Shown: positions 6,852 to 13,280 of the stretch, piece after piece | Layout: each line of letters begins with the position of its first letter | Position numbering within the stretch: the stretch's first letter is position 1 | Assembly: GCA_021792315.1 (NCBI GenBank) | Contig: JAJYUX010000033.1 | Coordinates: 1 to 16,126, forward strand | DNA from: an archaeon | Lineage (GTDB): Archaea > Thermoproteota > Nitrososphaeria > Nitrososphaerales > CADDZS01 | Length of the DNA: 16,126 nt | Direction of reading: 5' to 3' | Position numbers and translations under genes: made by a program | Notes under the pieces: generated by a model | What the model saw: only the letters and a program-made list of their open reading frames with translations | The model's database searches: none | Told to the model about the DNA's origin: nothing

Positions 6852-7640
6852 TCAATTAGCAACATTGATTTTTCTGCCTGAAGCGAGATAACATGTATGT
6901 CCTATCATCCGAGTGGATGGCCGGGTTTTTCCTACTCTTGCCTCTATCCGGCGAAACATTATTTCTACACATTCAATATCGACGAATCTTCCTTCCATTT
7001 GAGCCACGACATTTTCGAGCTGGTTTGTGGTCGGACAGATGCAGAAAACGAAGCTCGAACCTTTCAGTGCGTTATGAGCCCTTTCCAGAAGACTCCACGG
7101 ATCACCTGTGTCAAGCATGACTAGGTCATACAGTGAATCCTCTACATCCATTGATTTGAGCAGGTTGCCTTTCTCCATCTTTACAAATGCGGACATTGCA
7201 GCCTTTTCTATGTTCTTTCTAGCGATGTCAAAGAAATCCTCTCTTTCTTCGAAAGTTCTGACGTAACCTGTCGGCGAAACGATACTGGCGAAGAAAGAAG
7301 TCAACGCCCCTGATCCGGTTCCGCATTCCAAGACATGGGCACCTGCCCTCAAACCGGATTTCGTGGCAATGTACGCAAAATCCTTCGGGTAGACAATTTG
7401 CGTTCTCCTTTCGGATTTCATGATATAATCCAGAACGGTCGGTCTGAGGATTGCAATGCTCTGATTCAAGGTAGTAGAAACGACATCACCAAATCTCTTT
7501 CCAACGATGCTCTTTAGATCGACGATGCCTGCATGGGTATGAAAAGCCTGGGAATTCTCGTTTATCTGAACTAACCACGTTCTTCGAGTATCGAGATATA
7601 ACAGTACTCGATCACCGAAATTAATGCTCTCTCCGATCAC
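6852..7640 (-). CDS. trmI: tRNA (adenine-N1)-methyltransferase TrmI (A57/A58)
   Basis: SAM-dependent methyltransferase that makes m1A at position 58 (and 57 in archaea) in the tRNA T-loop; the family acts as a tetramer. In the 262-residue protein a small N-terminal beta domain (1-75) precedes the Rossmann domain: motif I LECGTGSGAL at 104-113, the SAM-ribose acidic residue in FEER (130-133), the catalytic-site motif LDTGDPW (176-182) where most relatives have D-(L/V)-P-D-P-W, and the C-terminal RPSTRMIGHTCYL signature (240-252). The start is GTG; AGGAGAGG lies six bases upstream as a Shine-Dalgarno-like element, which supports it. The presence of this T-loop enzyme near a tRNA with a T-loop intron is probably coincidental but worth noting. 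Confidence 0.92.
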   Translation of the reverse strand: MIGESINFGDRVLLYLDTRRTWLVQINENSQAFHTHAGIVDLKSIVGKRFGDVVSTTLNQSIAILRPTVLDYIMKSERRTQIVYPKDFAYIATKSGLRAGAHVLECGTGSGALTSFFASIVSPTGYVRTFEEREDFFDIARKNIEKAAMSAFVKMEKGNLLKSMDVEDSLYDLVMLDTGDPWSLLERAHNALKGSSFVFCICPTTNQLENVVAQMEGRFVDIECVEIMFRRIEARVGKTRPSTRMIGHTCYLASGRKINVAN

Positions 7641-7646
7641 AGCTGG

Positions 7647-7654
7647 CCTCTCCT
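7647..7654 (-). promoter_or_regulatory. Ribosome binding site of trmI
   Basis: Minus-strand AGGAGAGG ends 6 nt before the GTG codon at 7640. It is one of the few clear Shine-Dalgarno elements in the window, where most genes seem leaderless, and it decides the GTG start. Confidence 0.5.
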
Positions 7655-7768
7655 ATAGAGATAACGATCCACCGTCACTCGATGAATCAGTGAATATCAA
7701 AATGACCTCTAATGCACTAGTATTTCTGCAAACTAAAGGTCGAATGCTATTGTGATCTCTCAATGAGA

Positions 7769-8137
7769 TTAAGCTTTCTTGGCGACCACTATTTCGATAG
7801 TCGAGACATTGCGCACGTCGTCACCTTCGCCAAGCTTCTCGGTATCAATCTTGATGTTCTTGACTTCGAAGCTGTTATTTCCAAGTCTTTTTGTTACTAT
7901 TTCTGCGACATCGACCGCTCTAGAAATAACCATGCCTCTGGCTTTGAGAACGATGTCACCACTCTGAGCGAGCTGCACCATGGCGGACATTGCGTAGCTC
8001 ATAACTGGTTTCTTGCCAACAAAAATGTGATTCGGGGGTGAAGTTCTCGGAGGTCGTTCTTCGTGATGAATAGACTCAGTAGGAGAACCTTCTTCGCTTG
8101 CCGGTTTTGTTATTGGTTTGGAATTTTTGAGTGCCAT
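7769..8137 (-). CDS. albA: DNA/RNA-binding chromatin protein Alba with an extended N-terminus
   Basis: Alba (Sac10b family) is a dimeric, abundant archaeal chromatin and RNA-binding protein. The Alba fold spans residues 36-122: NHIFVGKKPVMSYAMSAMVQLA with the paired lysines K42/K43 (equivalent to K16/K17 in Sulfolobus Alba), ARGMVISRAVD, and the terminal strands with RNVSTIEIVVAKK. Residues 1-35 are an extra, probably disordered stretch rich in proline, serine and glutamate. A longer reading frame exists from a TTG at 8161, but that codon lies only a few bases below the TATA box (8166-8175) and so would not be in the mRNA; I therefore use the ATG at 8137 (122 residues). The gene is transcribed from its own promoter. 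Confidence 0.92.
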   Translation of the reverse strand: MALKNSKPITKPASEEGSPTESIHHEERPPRTSPPNHIFVGKKPVMSYAMSAMVQLAQSGDIVLKARGMVISRAVDVAEIVTKRLGNNSFEVKNIKIDTEKLGEGDDVRNVSTIEIVVAKKA

Positions 8138-8165
8138 TGGAAAGCGGAAGACAAAAGTCAAATTG

Positions 8166-8175
8166 CATATTTAAG
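8166..8175 (-). promoter_or_regulatory. TATA box for alba
   Basis: Minus-strand CTTAAATATG, centred near 8171, predicts transcription from about 8144 and a leader of only some 7 nt before the ATG at 8137. It begins 15 bp past the stop codon of the upstream mini-protein gene. Confidence 0.6.
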
Positions 8176-8190
8176 CCTAGCGTGATTCCA

Positions 8191-8352
8191 CTAGGTCAGT
8201 TCCCGACGTTTAATCTGGGCACAGTTGCCACAGAGTGGGGTCATCGTTCTTGCAGAAGGATCATAGTACATGTTAAAGTGTATTCTGCATACAGGTCGCT
8301 TACACATCGCACACTCTGCCTTTGATGTTTTTGAACAAACGTAGCACTTCAT
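8191..8352 (-). CDS. 53-residue zinc-binding mini-protein (DUF2180-like cysteine pattern)
   Basis: A small reading frame starting with ATG at 8352 and ending with TAG at 8191. The protein begins MKCYVCSK and carries eight potential metal ligands: C3, C6, C14, C17, C22, H25, C41 and C44, i.e. three CxxC pairs plus a CxxH. This matches two zinc sites, perhaps in cross-brace order as in B-box/RING-like folds, and the opening resembles the archaeal DUF2180 family as I remember it. The tail is basic (QIKRRE). A TATA-like box lies about 32 bp upstream. It sits between alba and rpo6, all on the minus strand. The coding case rests on the regular ligand spacing, the promoter and the tight fit between neighbours; the function is unknown, with nucleic-acid or protein binding the likely guess. 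Confidence 0.8.
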   Translation of the reverse strand: MKCYVCSKTSKAECAMCKRPVCRIHFNMYYDPSARTMTPLCGNCAQIKRRELT

Positions 8353-8378
8353 GTTACTTCACGCTTGCTCTCTCCGAA

Positions 8379-8390
8379 GCTTAAAATTCG
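8379..8390 (-). promoter_or_regulatory. TATA-like box for the zinc mini-protein
   Basis: Minus-strand CGAATTTTAAGC, centred near 8384, predicts transcription from about 8357, five bases before the ATG at 8352, a near-leaderless arrangement. Confidence 0.5.
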
Positions 8391-8401
8391 AAACATCATG
8401 A

Positions 8402-8746
8402 TCAGATCGTAAGAACATCAAGCGGGATGTCTTCGTACTGACCGTCGGGGAGTGTTCTTCGAATGTTGATGGGCAACACTTTCTGATCGAGCTCTGAAAC
8501 AGCTATATCAATCGGGTTGTGCACGTTTGCTGTTATCTTTATGAAAGGCGGTGCGCCTAAAGCAAGTTGAAGTGAGCGAGCTCCGATTATTCTTGCCCTT
8601 TCAAAACGCGTTAGTCTCGGCGGACCAATCATTACTTGGAATGTACCAATCGTCTCCTGCTCAGCTGTCTTAGTCTTCTTGCGTTTGTTTTTCTGAGGGG
8701 AAGATATTCTAGTGCGAGGAATCGTAGGCAAAAGCGCAAAAAGCAC
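8402..8746 (-). CDS. rpo6: DNA-directed RNA polymerase subunit Rpo6 (RpoK)
   Basis: Archaeal counterpart of eukaryotic Rpb6 and bacterial omega, which clamps the largest polymerase subunit and assists assembly. The family core runs from about residue 43 to 114: RLTRFERARIIGARSLQLALGAPPFI, then PIDIAVSELDQKVLPINIRRTLPDGQ and the terminal EDIPL. Upstream of it is a lysine-rich, probably disordered tail of about 40 residues. The start taken is GTG at 8746, which is about 8 nt after the transcription start predicted from the TATA box at 8776-8785; a TTG five codons later is also possible, so the N-terminus is uncertain. The gene is divergent from the cyclophilin-like gene, sharing a 98-bp promoter region. 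Confidence 0.92.
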   Translation of the reverse strand: MLFALLPTIPRTRISSPQKNKRKKTKTAEQETIGTFQVMIGPPRLTRFERARIIGARSLQLALGAPPFIKITANVHNPIDIAVSELDQKVLPINIRRTLPDGQYEDIPLDVLTI

Positions 8747-8775
8747 CCGGAATAAATCACTTGCTTCTTGGAACT

Positions 8776-8785
8776 GATAAAAACC
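8776..8785 (-). promoter_or_regulatory. TATA box for rpo6
   Basis: Minus-strand GGTTTTTATC centred near 8781 predicts transcription from about 8754, close to the GTG at 8746. A second AT-rich stretch (TGATTTATTCC, 8748-8758) is too close to that codon to serve it, though it would suit a start further in. Confidence 0.45.
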
Positions 8786-8807
8786 TTACTAGGCGTAGCA
8801 GGAGAGA

Positions 8808-8817
8808 AATCTTTTAG
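8808..8817 (+). promoter_or_regulatory. TATA-like box for the cyclophilin-like gene
   Basis: AATCTTTTAG lies about 33 nt before the GTG at 8845, predicting a transcript that begins near 8839 with a leader of about six bases. This favours the GTG over the internal ATG codons at 8878 and 8884. Confidence 0.4.
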
Positions 8818-8844
8818 GAATCGAGTCGGAGATTTCTTACTGAC

Positions 8845-9249
8845 GTGTTTCTCTTGGCTGAAAACAGTGTCTCAGCGATGGAGATGAAAGGTTCTGTCTC
8901 AAATAGGGGGAGCCTTGATGGCAAGTTGTACAAACATCTGTCACCGGTCACTCTACAGAAGATCAAATTGGCAGTCCCGTTTGTGGGGAGAATAAATCTC
9001 TACGAAAGGAGTTTCGCTTACATTCTCACCTCGGTTGTCACTGGTGAGGAAAAAGTGAGGAAACAATTCAAGAGAGGTGAAATTGCCTTCATGCCCGCAG
9101 GTTGTATGCTCTGTTTTTTTCTGCAAGATACCAAGAGCTACAAACCTATGAACCCCCTCGGTGAGTTGGTGCAGGGTCTGGATGTTCTTGAAACTTCTAG
9201 GCGAGGAGATTTTATCCAGATCGATAGCATTTCGCCTCTAGGCAGTTGA
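8845..9249 (+). CDS. Cyclophilin-like domain protein (DUF369/TM1367-type)
   Basis: The 134-residue protein resembles the small beta-barrel 'cyclophilin-like' family of archaea and Thermotoga: an opening with LYKHLSPVTLQKIKLAVPFVGRINLY, a central strand FAYILTSVV, then GEEKVRKQFKRGEIAFMPAGCMLCFFL and the MNPLGELVQGLD signature close to its end. The biochemical role of that family is not established; isomerase activity is not implied by the fold. The reading frame starts at GTG 8845, chosen because of the TATA box position; ATG at 8878 would give 123 residues and also fits the family. It converges on the S25e gene, and the two coding regions overlap by 12 bp at their 3' ends (9238-9249). Confidence 0.75.
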   Translation: MFLLAENSVSAMEMKGSVSNRGSLDGKLYKHLSPVTLQKIKLAVPFVGRINLYERSFAYILTSVVTGEEKVRKQFKRGEIAFMPAGCMLCFFLQDTKSYKPMNPLGELVQGLDVLETSRRGDFIQIDSISPLGS

Positions 9250-9597
9250 CTGGGCATTCACCGCGTAAATGTAGTGACCACTGTAGCCGCCGACTCGCTT
9301 CAGGATATCCTTTGACTCTAGATTGCGAAGGGTCTGAGCCGCAATCGCAGCATTCAATCCAAGAGCCCTTGCAGTTCCGTAAACAGTAATAGCCTTTAGT
9401 GGGACAAGTACCTTCAGAAGTTGCTTCTCATCAAGCTTAGGGGCGACCAAAGCCTGCTGTTTTGCTTGTTGTGCAGCTAACTTCGCTTCCTTGGCAGTCT
9501 TCTTTTCCGGTTTCTTTCCTTCTGACTGCTGACCACTCTCAGAAGCTGACTGGGATCGATCAGCAGCTGAGATCGATTTCTTCTTGTTTCCCCCCAA
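9238..9597 (-). CDS. rps25e: Small-subunit ribosomal protein eS25
   Basis: Archaeal/eukaryotic-type ribosomal protein of the 30S head. Of its 119 residues the first 50 are a lysine-, alanine- and glutamine-rich tail of the kind seen in this family (MGGNKKKS at the start is typical of thaumarchaeal members as I recall), and residues 55-115 form the winged-helix domain: LLKVLVPLKAITVYGTARALGLNAAIAAQTLRNLESKDILKRVGGYSGHYIYAV. The start codon is TTG, supported by the family's N-terminal sequence. Its stop overlaps the end of the convergent cyclophilin-like gene by 12 bp, and its upstream region is shared with the divergent DNA ligase gene. Confidence 0.9.
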   Translation of the reverse strand: MGGNKKKSISAADRSQSASESGQQSEGKKPEKKTAKEAKLAAQQAKQQALVAPKLDEKQLLKVLVPLKAITVYGTARALGLNAAIAAQTLRNLESKDILKRVGGYSGHYIYAVNAQSTA

Positions 9598-9656
9598 ACT
9601 GGATTACACTTGTGAAATATCTTTTCAAAATAGTATTAATACATTCTTGCTTCCAG

Positions 9657-9668
9657 TTTAGTATATTC
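9657..9668 (+). promoter_or_regulatory. TATA box for the DNA ligase gene
   Basis: TTTAGTATATTC is centred near 9663 and predicts transcription from about 9690, which coincides with the CTG codon that family homology picks as the start. A second candidate, AGTATTAATAC at 9631-9641, would start transcription near 9663 and could also serve the divergent S25e gene, whose own AAGATATTTC lies at 9614-9623. Confidence 0.5.
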
Positions 9669-9689
9669 CGGAAGAAATGGTGGAAGCTC

Positions 9690-11471
9690 CTGGATTTCAC
9701 GATACTTGTCGATGCCTTCGATAGAATGACCAAGACCTCGTCTCGTTTGGATCTGACTTCAATCTTAGTGGAAGTAATCAAGAAGACCCCCAAGGAGGTA
9801 ATTTCTGAAGTAGTCTATCTGACACAGGGGAAGTTGTTTCCTGACTTCGTCGGAATTGAAATTGGGATGGCAGAAAAGACTACCGCGAAGGCAATAGAGA
9901 CAGCGTATGGGGCAGAACCAAGCAAAATCACTGAACTGATGCGAGTCAAAGGAGATCTGGGAGATGTCGCAGCTGAGCTCTCGGAAAAAAGATCACAGAT
10001 GTCCTTCTTCACTGAAGAGTTGACAGTTGAGCATGTTTACTATACGCTAGCGGAAATTGCTCGTACTACTGGTTCTGGATCTGCAAACAAAAGAATTAGC
10101 AAGTTAGTCATGCTTCTAAACTCCGCGACAAGTCTAGAAGCGAAATTCCTAATTCGCTTTATCACAGGAAAACTCAGGTTGGGAGTGGCTGATTTTACTG
10201 TTCTAGACTCTCTATCAATAGCATTCACTGAAAGCAAAGAAAACCGCCAGAAACTAGAGAACGCCTACAATCTCACGAGTGATCTAGGTCGAGTAGCCAG
10301 GGTGCTCGCACTGGAGGGAATTCAAGCCATTGAGAAAATCGAAGTAACTACTGGGAACCCGGTGCGTCCAATGCTGGCCGAGCGAATGTCTAGTAGCGAA
10401 GAAATTATCGAACAATTCAACGAGGATGCTTCAGTTGAGTATAAGCTGGATGGAGAGAGAATTCAGGCACACAAGACAAAGGACGACCGCATCATTTTGT
10501 ATTCAAGAAGACTCGAAAAGATCACGAATCAGTACATGGATGTCGTCTTGGCTTTGAAGAGCGTCAATGCGAATGAATTCATAGTCGAAGGTGAAGTTGT
10601 GGCAATTGACAAGTTTGGGAAATACTTGCCCTTCCAAGAACTGATGCACAGAAGAAGAAAGTTCGAGCTGGAGAAAGCGATGAAAGACTACCCTGTCCAG
10701 ATCAACTTGTTCGACATTTTGTTTTTCAATGGAGAATCTACCATAAATCAGTCCTATGAAAGTCGCAGAAATCTGCTTCAGGTTCTTTTCAAGAGAACCA
10801 GAGCCAAGGACAAGATCATGCTGGTTCCCTCTAGAAGGGTGAGTAAAGCGAGCGAGATAGACGCTTTGATGGAGGAGTCTTTGGTTAAGGGTTGCGAGGG
10901 GTTGGTCGTAAAAGATCCAGGCAGTCCATATCGGGCAGGAGCGAGAGGTTACGCCTGGGTCAAATACAAACCCGAATACAGATCTGGGGTACGCGACACG
11001 CTGGACCTTGTGATAGTTGGCGCTAATCACGGCAAGGGAAGACGGGCTGGCGTTTACGGCACCTATCTCCTGGCGGCATACGATCGTGAGTCTGACATTT
11101 TCAGAACAACGACCAAGGTTGGCACAGGCTTCTCTGATGAAAACTTGGAGACGATTAGCAGGTTACTAGACAACCACAAATTGACTGGAAAGAGCCCTCG
11201 CGTCGATTCCAGAATTGAATCTGAAGTATGGTTTGAGCCTATCACTGTGATAGAAATAATAGCATCCGAAATCACGCTGAGTCCAATTTACACTGCAGGA
11301 CTAGACCTAGTTAGAGAGGGAAGCGGGCTCGCGCTGAGATTTCCCAAGTTTACCGGTATGATTCGTGATGACAAGTCGCCAGAAGACGCAACAACGGTTT
11401 CCGAACTTCTGAATATCTACAGGAAGCAAGTTAGACAATTCACAGACACTGGCGCCCCAGAGGAGTGGTGA
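9690..11471 (+). CDS. lig: ATP-dependent DNA ligase, probable CTG start
   Basis: Archaeal replicative DNA ligase that seals nicks during Okazaki-fragment joining and repair. An N-terminal DNA-binding domain (1-210) is followed by the adenylation domain with the nucleophile lysine in YKLDGERIQ, motif III FIVEGEVVAID, motif IV EGLVVKDP and motif V WVKYKPEY, then the OB-fold domain. The frame is open upstream to 9462, but that part overlaps S25e and looks non-coding. Family members begin M-E/D-F-x-x-(L/I)-x-x-x-F; the window's LDFTILVDAFDRM matches this exactly, with the initiator position occupied by a CTG codon at 9690. The first standard codon, ATG 9726, would drop 12 conserved residues (581 instead of 593). 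No ATG, GTG or TTG is suitably placed. Confidence 0.95.
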   Translation: MDFTILVDAFDRMTKTSSRLDLTSILVEVIKKTPKEVISEVVYLTQGKLFPDFVGIEIGMAEKTTAKAIETAYGAEPSKITELMRVKGDLGDVAAELSEKRSQMSFFTEELTVEHVYYTLAEIARTTGSGSANKRISKLVMLLNSATSLEAKFLIRFITGKLRLGVADFTVLDSLSIAFTESKENRQKLENAYNLTSDLGRVARVLALEGIQAIEKIEVTTGNPVRPMLAERMSSSEEIIEQFNEDASVEYKLDGERIQAHKTKDDRIILYSRRLEKITNQYMDVVLALKSVNANEFIVEGEVVAIDKFGKYLPFQELMHRRRKFELEKAMKDYPVQINLFDILFFNGESTINQSYESRRNLLQVLFKRTRAKDKIMLVPSRRVSKASEIDALMEESLVKGCEGLVVKDPGSPYRAGARGYAWVKYKPEYRSGVRDTLDLVIVGANHGKGRRAGVYGTYLLAAYDRESDIFRTTTKVGTGFSDENLETISRLLDNHKLTGKSPRVDSRIESEVWFEPITVIEIIASEITLSPIYTAGLDLVREGSGLALRFPKFTGMIRDDKSPEDATTVSELLNIYRKQVRQFTDTGAPEEW

Positions 11472-11583
11472 GACCGGCCGATCATTCTAGGGAGATATCT
11501 GGTGATAACACATTCCAATTTTCGTCTAATCTTTAATGCTTATTGAGCAATAGCCGCCTAATTCCTCGTTGTAGTACAAATGT

Positions 11584-11595
11584 AGAAACGTTTCT
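11584..11595. promoter_or_regulatory. Perfect 12-bp palindrome upstream of the YHS/VIT pair
   Basis: AGAAACGTTTCT is a perfect dyad about 83-94 bp upstream of the YHS gene, in the 206-bp gap after the ligase. A half-site copy (GAAACG) recurs near 11612. It could be a repressor operator for the metal-handling genes, but its distance from the TATA box makes this a guess. Confidence 0.3.
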
Positions 11596-11640
11596 GTCTT
11601 TTTGATAATTTGAAACGCTTGTCTGGCGAATTTGAAATAA

Positions 11641-11650
11641 ATTTTTAAAT
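11641..11650 (+). promoter_or_regulatory. TATA-like box for the YHS/VIT pair
   Basis: ATTTTTAAAT is centred near 11646 and predicts transcription from about 11673, five bases before the ATG at 11678. A GAAGGAG Shine-Dalgarno-like stretch (11660-11666) would then be outside the mRNA unless the upstream AT-rich bases are used instead. Confidence 0.45.
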
Positions 11651-11677
11651 TGCGATCGTGAAGGAGATTCGTTTAGC

Positions 11678-12169
11678 ATGGCACCCCATTTGAAAGATGT
11701 TGTTTGTGGGAAACTGGTAGATGATAAAGCCCCAAATTTCAAAAACCAAGTTCATGGCGTTTATCGGTATGGGAGTGATATTCTCTGCTTTCACGCTAAG
11801 GAATGCAAGGAGAAATTTGAAGCTAATCCCAACAGCTACTATTTGCCATTCCTGTTGTGGAAGGCATCGCATTTTAGGGATCCAGTGTGCGGAAAAGAAA
11901 TGGATCATCAAGAGGCAATCAACGCCTTCCCTAGGGGGACTTCAATGCCGAACAACGGTTTCGGGTTCGTAAGGTACAACAATGAAACTTTCTACTTTTG
12001 CAGCCCTAACTGCAAGAAGAACTTCGAGTCGGAACCAAAAAACTATTACGATAATTACCGAAAGTGGAGCGGCGAACGAACCGAGCAATTATCCAGAAGG
12101 GTCGAGTCAGAAGGCGTTCAAAAGCTAGTTGACTTTCCCGATTATGATCCTTATCGGGACCTCCACTGA
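11678..12169 (+). CDS. Tandem YHS-domain protein, probable metal binding
   Basis: YHS domains are small cysteine-containing modules found in metal-transporting ATPases, copper/mercury proteins and monooxygenases, and are taken to bind metal. The 163-residue protein has two: residues 8-55 (VVCGKLVDD with C10, then C37 and C43 before EKFEANPNSYY) and residues 67-124 (DPVCGKEMD with C71, then FCSPNCKKNFESEP with C108 and C112). The first copy spaces its last two cysteines by five residues (CFHAKEC) where the second has the usual three. Residues 125-163 are a charged tail. There is no signal peptide or membrane helix, so it is probably cytoplasmic. The next gene, a ferritin-VIT fusion, starts 32 bp later on the same strand, which points to a role in metal, probably iron, handling. 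Confidence 0.85.
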   Translation: MAPHLKDVVCGKLVDDKAPNFKNQVHGVYRYGSDILCFHAKECKEKFEANPNSYYLPFLLWKASHFRDPVCGKEMDHQEAINAFPRGTSMPNNGFGFVRYNNETFYFCSPNCKKNFESEPKNYYDNYRKWSGERTEQLSRRVESEGVQKLVDFPDYDPYRDLH

Positions 12170-12177
12170 CCAAAAAG

Positions 12178-12194
12178 CTCTAGCTAAACTAGAG
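12178..12194. other. Inverted repeat between the YHS and VIT genes
   Basis: CTCTAG-CTAAA-CTAGAG, a perfect 6-bp stem with a 5-nt loop, fills the middle of the 32-bp gap and ends 7 bp before the VIT start. It may be an RNA hairpin affecting translation of the second gene or an operator; either is inference. Confidence 0.3.
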
Positions 12195-12201
12195 AGCGAT
12201 C

Positions 12202-13092
12202 ATGGTGAAACATAGGGTGCAAGCATCAGTGGATATATCAGATGTAGCAAAGAAGGCAGCCAAGTCGGAGTATACCGACTATTTGATCTACAAGAAACTA
12301 GGAGAAAGGCGAAAGAAGATTGCTTCCCCCTTGGGTAAGCTTGCCACAAGTGAATACAATCATTACCAATTTTGGGGAAAATACTGCAACATCAAGGAAA
12401 TCAAGCCGAACACATTACGAGTTTATCTCATCATTTTTCTGAGCTATGTGCTTGGCAACACTTTTGCGATAAAGTTCATGGAGAATCATGAGAGTGACGT
12501 GGTCGCTCTTTACAGACAGGTAGAGGGAGCCGTCAGGCCGGAGGATCTAGAAGCCTACGAACAAAGGATCGAGGATGAGGAAGAACATGAGAAGAGTTTC
12601 GCTGAAGAGACGAAGAGTAGTTATCTGAAGTATATTTCCTTCATAATTCTTGGACTGGCTGATGCCATAGTAGAGATCTCAGGAATACACGCAGGTTCAC
12701 TGGGAATTTACAAATCGACCGAGATTACAGGACTTGCCGGTATAGTCGCAGGGGCATCAGCCTCAATCGCTATGGCATCTGCGGCCTACGCGCAAGCGAA
12801 ACAAGGGTTCCAAGGAAAGGCATCTGTCTCAGCTATTTTCACAGGAGTATCATATTTCATAAACGCAGTCGTACTGGCGTCGCCGTACTTCTTGACAAGG
12901 AGTCAGCCGGTAGCGCTTGCTGTATCAGTCATCTTGGCGGTTCTCATTATCGCATTCACAAGCTATTACAACTCAGTGATATCTGGCAGTAGCTTCCTAA
13001 GAGACTTTGGCGAGTTGGCAGGAATTATGCTGGGTGCGACGGCGGCACTCTACCTATTCGGATTGGCACTGAGCTCGGTTACTGGCATATAG
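12202..13092 (+). CDS. Ferritin-like/VIT1 fusion protein (MbfA-like iron transporter)
   Basis: The 296-residue protein joins a ferritin-like (rubrerythrin-type) four-helix domain, residues 15-140, to a VIT1/CCC1 membrane domain, residues 141-296, with about five helices (142-160, 175-195, 211-230, 237-256, 270-291). Candidate diiron ligands are E23 (SEYTDYLIY), E51 and H54 (SEYNHYQFW), E97, and E126/H129 in the acidic stretch EDEEEHEKSF. The membrane part opens with GLADAIVEISGIHAGSLG, matching the GL-D-G-x-V signature of the family. In bacteria this architecture (MbfA) exports iron and protects against peroxide. An efflux or compartment role for Fe/Mn here is inferred from family and from the preceding YHS gene. 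It starts with ATG; AGAGAGCG upstream is a weak ribosome binding site. Confidence 0.88.
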   Translation: MVKHRVQASVDISDVAKKAAKSEYTDYLIYKKLGERRKKIASPLGKLATSEYNHYQFWGKYCNIKEIKPNTLRVYLIIFLSYVLGNTFAIKFMENHESDVVALYRQVEGAVRPEDLEAYEQRIEDEEEHEKSFAEETKSSYLKYISFIILGLADAIVEISGIHAGSLGIYKSTEITGLAGIVAGASASIAMASAAYAQAKQGFQGKASVSAIFTGVSYFINAVVLASPYFLTRSQPVALAVSVILAVLIIAFTSYYNSVISGSSFLRDFGELAGIMLGATAALYLFGLALSSVTGI

Positions 13093-13280
13093 CATGGCCC
13101 TGCTTGACAACGCTCCTTCGATCGTGTCCACGGGGCTGATCAGCATTTCGCTCCAAACAAATCAATGATTCGCTAATTCCTTTGAAGTAGCTACCCTTGT
13201 AGTGTAATGTCCACGCATGCTGTGAATGCGATCCACTGATTCGCAGAACAGACATCATGAATGCATCCGAGCAGTGTTAG

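Noticed and set aside
8131..8325. 64-residue plus-strand frame antisense to the zinc mini-protein
   Set aside because: The minus-strand frame has regular CxxC spacing and a promoter; this one has neither.
9462..9689. 76-codon N-terminal extension of the DNA ligase frame
   Set aside because: It is antisense to S25e, has no family counterpart, crosses the predicted promoter and shows low-quality composition; it is simply open frame.
10503..11030. 175-residue minus-strand frame
   Set aside because: Shadow of the adenylation domain of the ligase; the ligase frame has all catalytic motifs.
13167..13244. TGATTCGC occurring twice about 70 bp apart
   Set aside because: Only two 8-bp copies with no further repeats; not a CRISPR array, iteron set or attachment site.
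13085..13260. Minus-strand frame of about 59 codons starting MMSVLRISGSHS
   Set aside because: It runs into the end of the ferritin-VIT gene, lacks a TATA box and has no recognisable motif.
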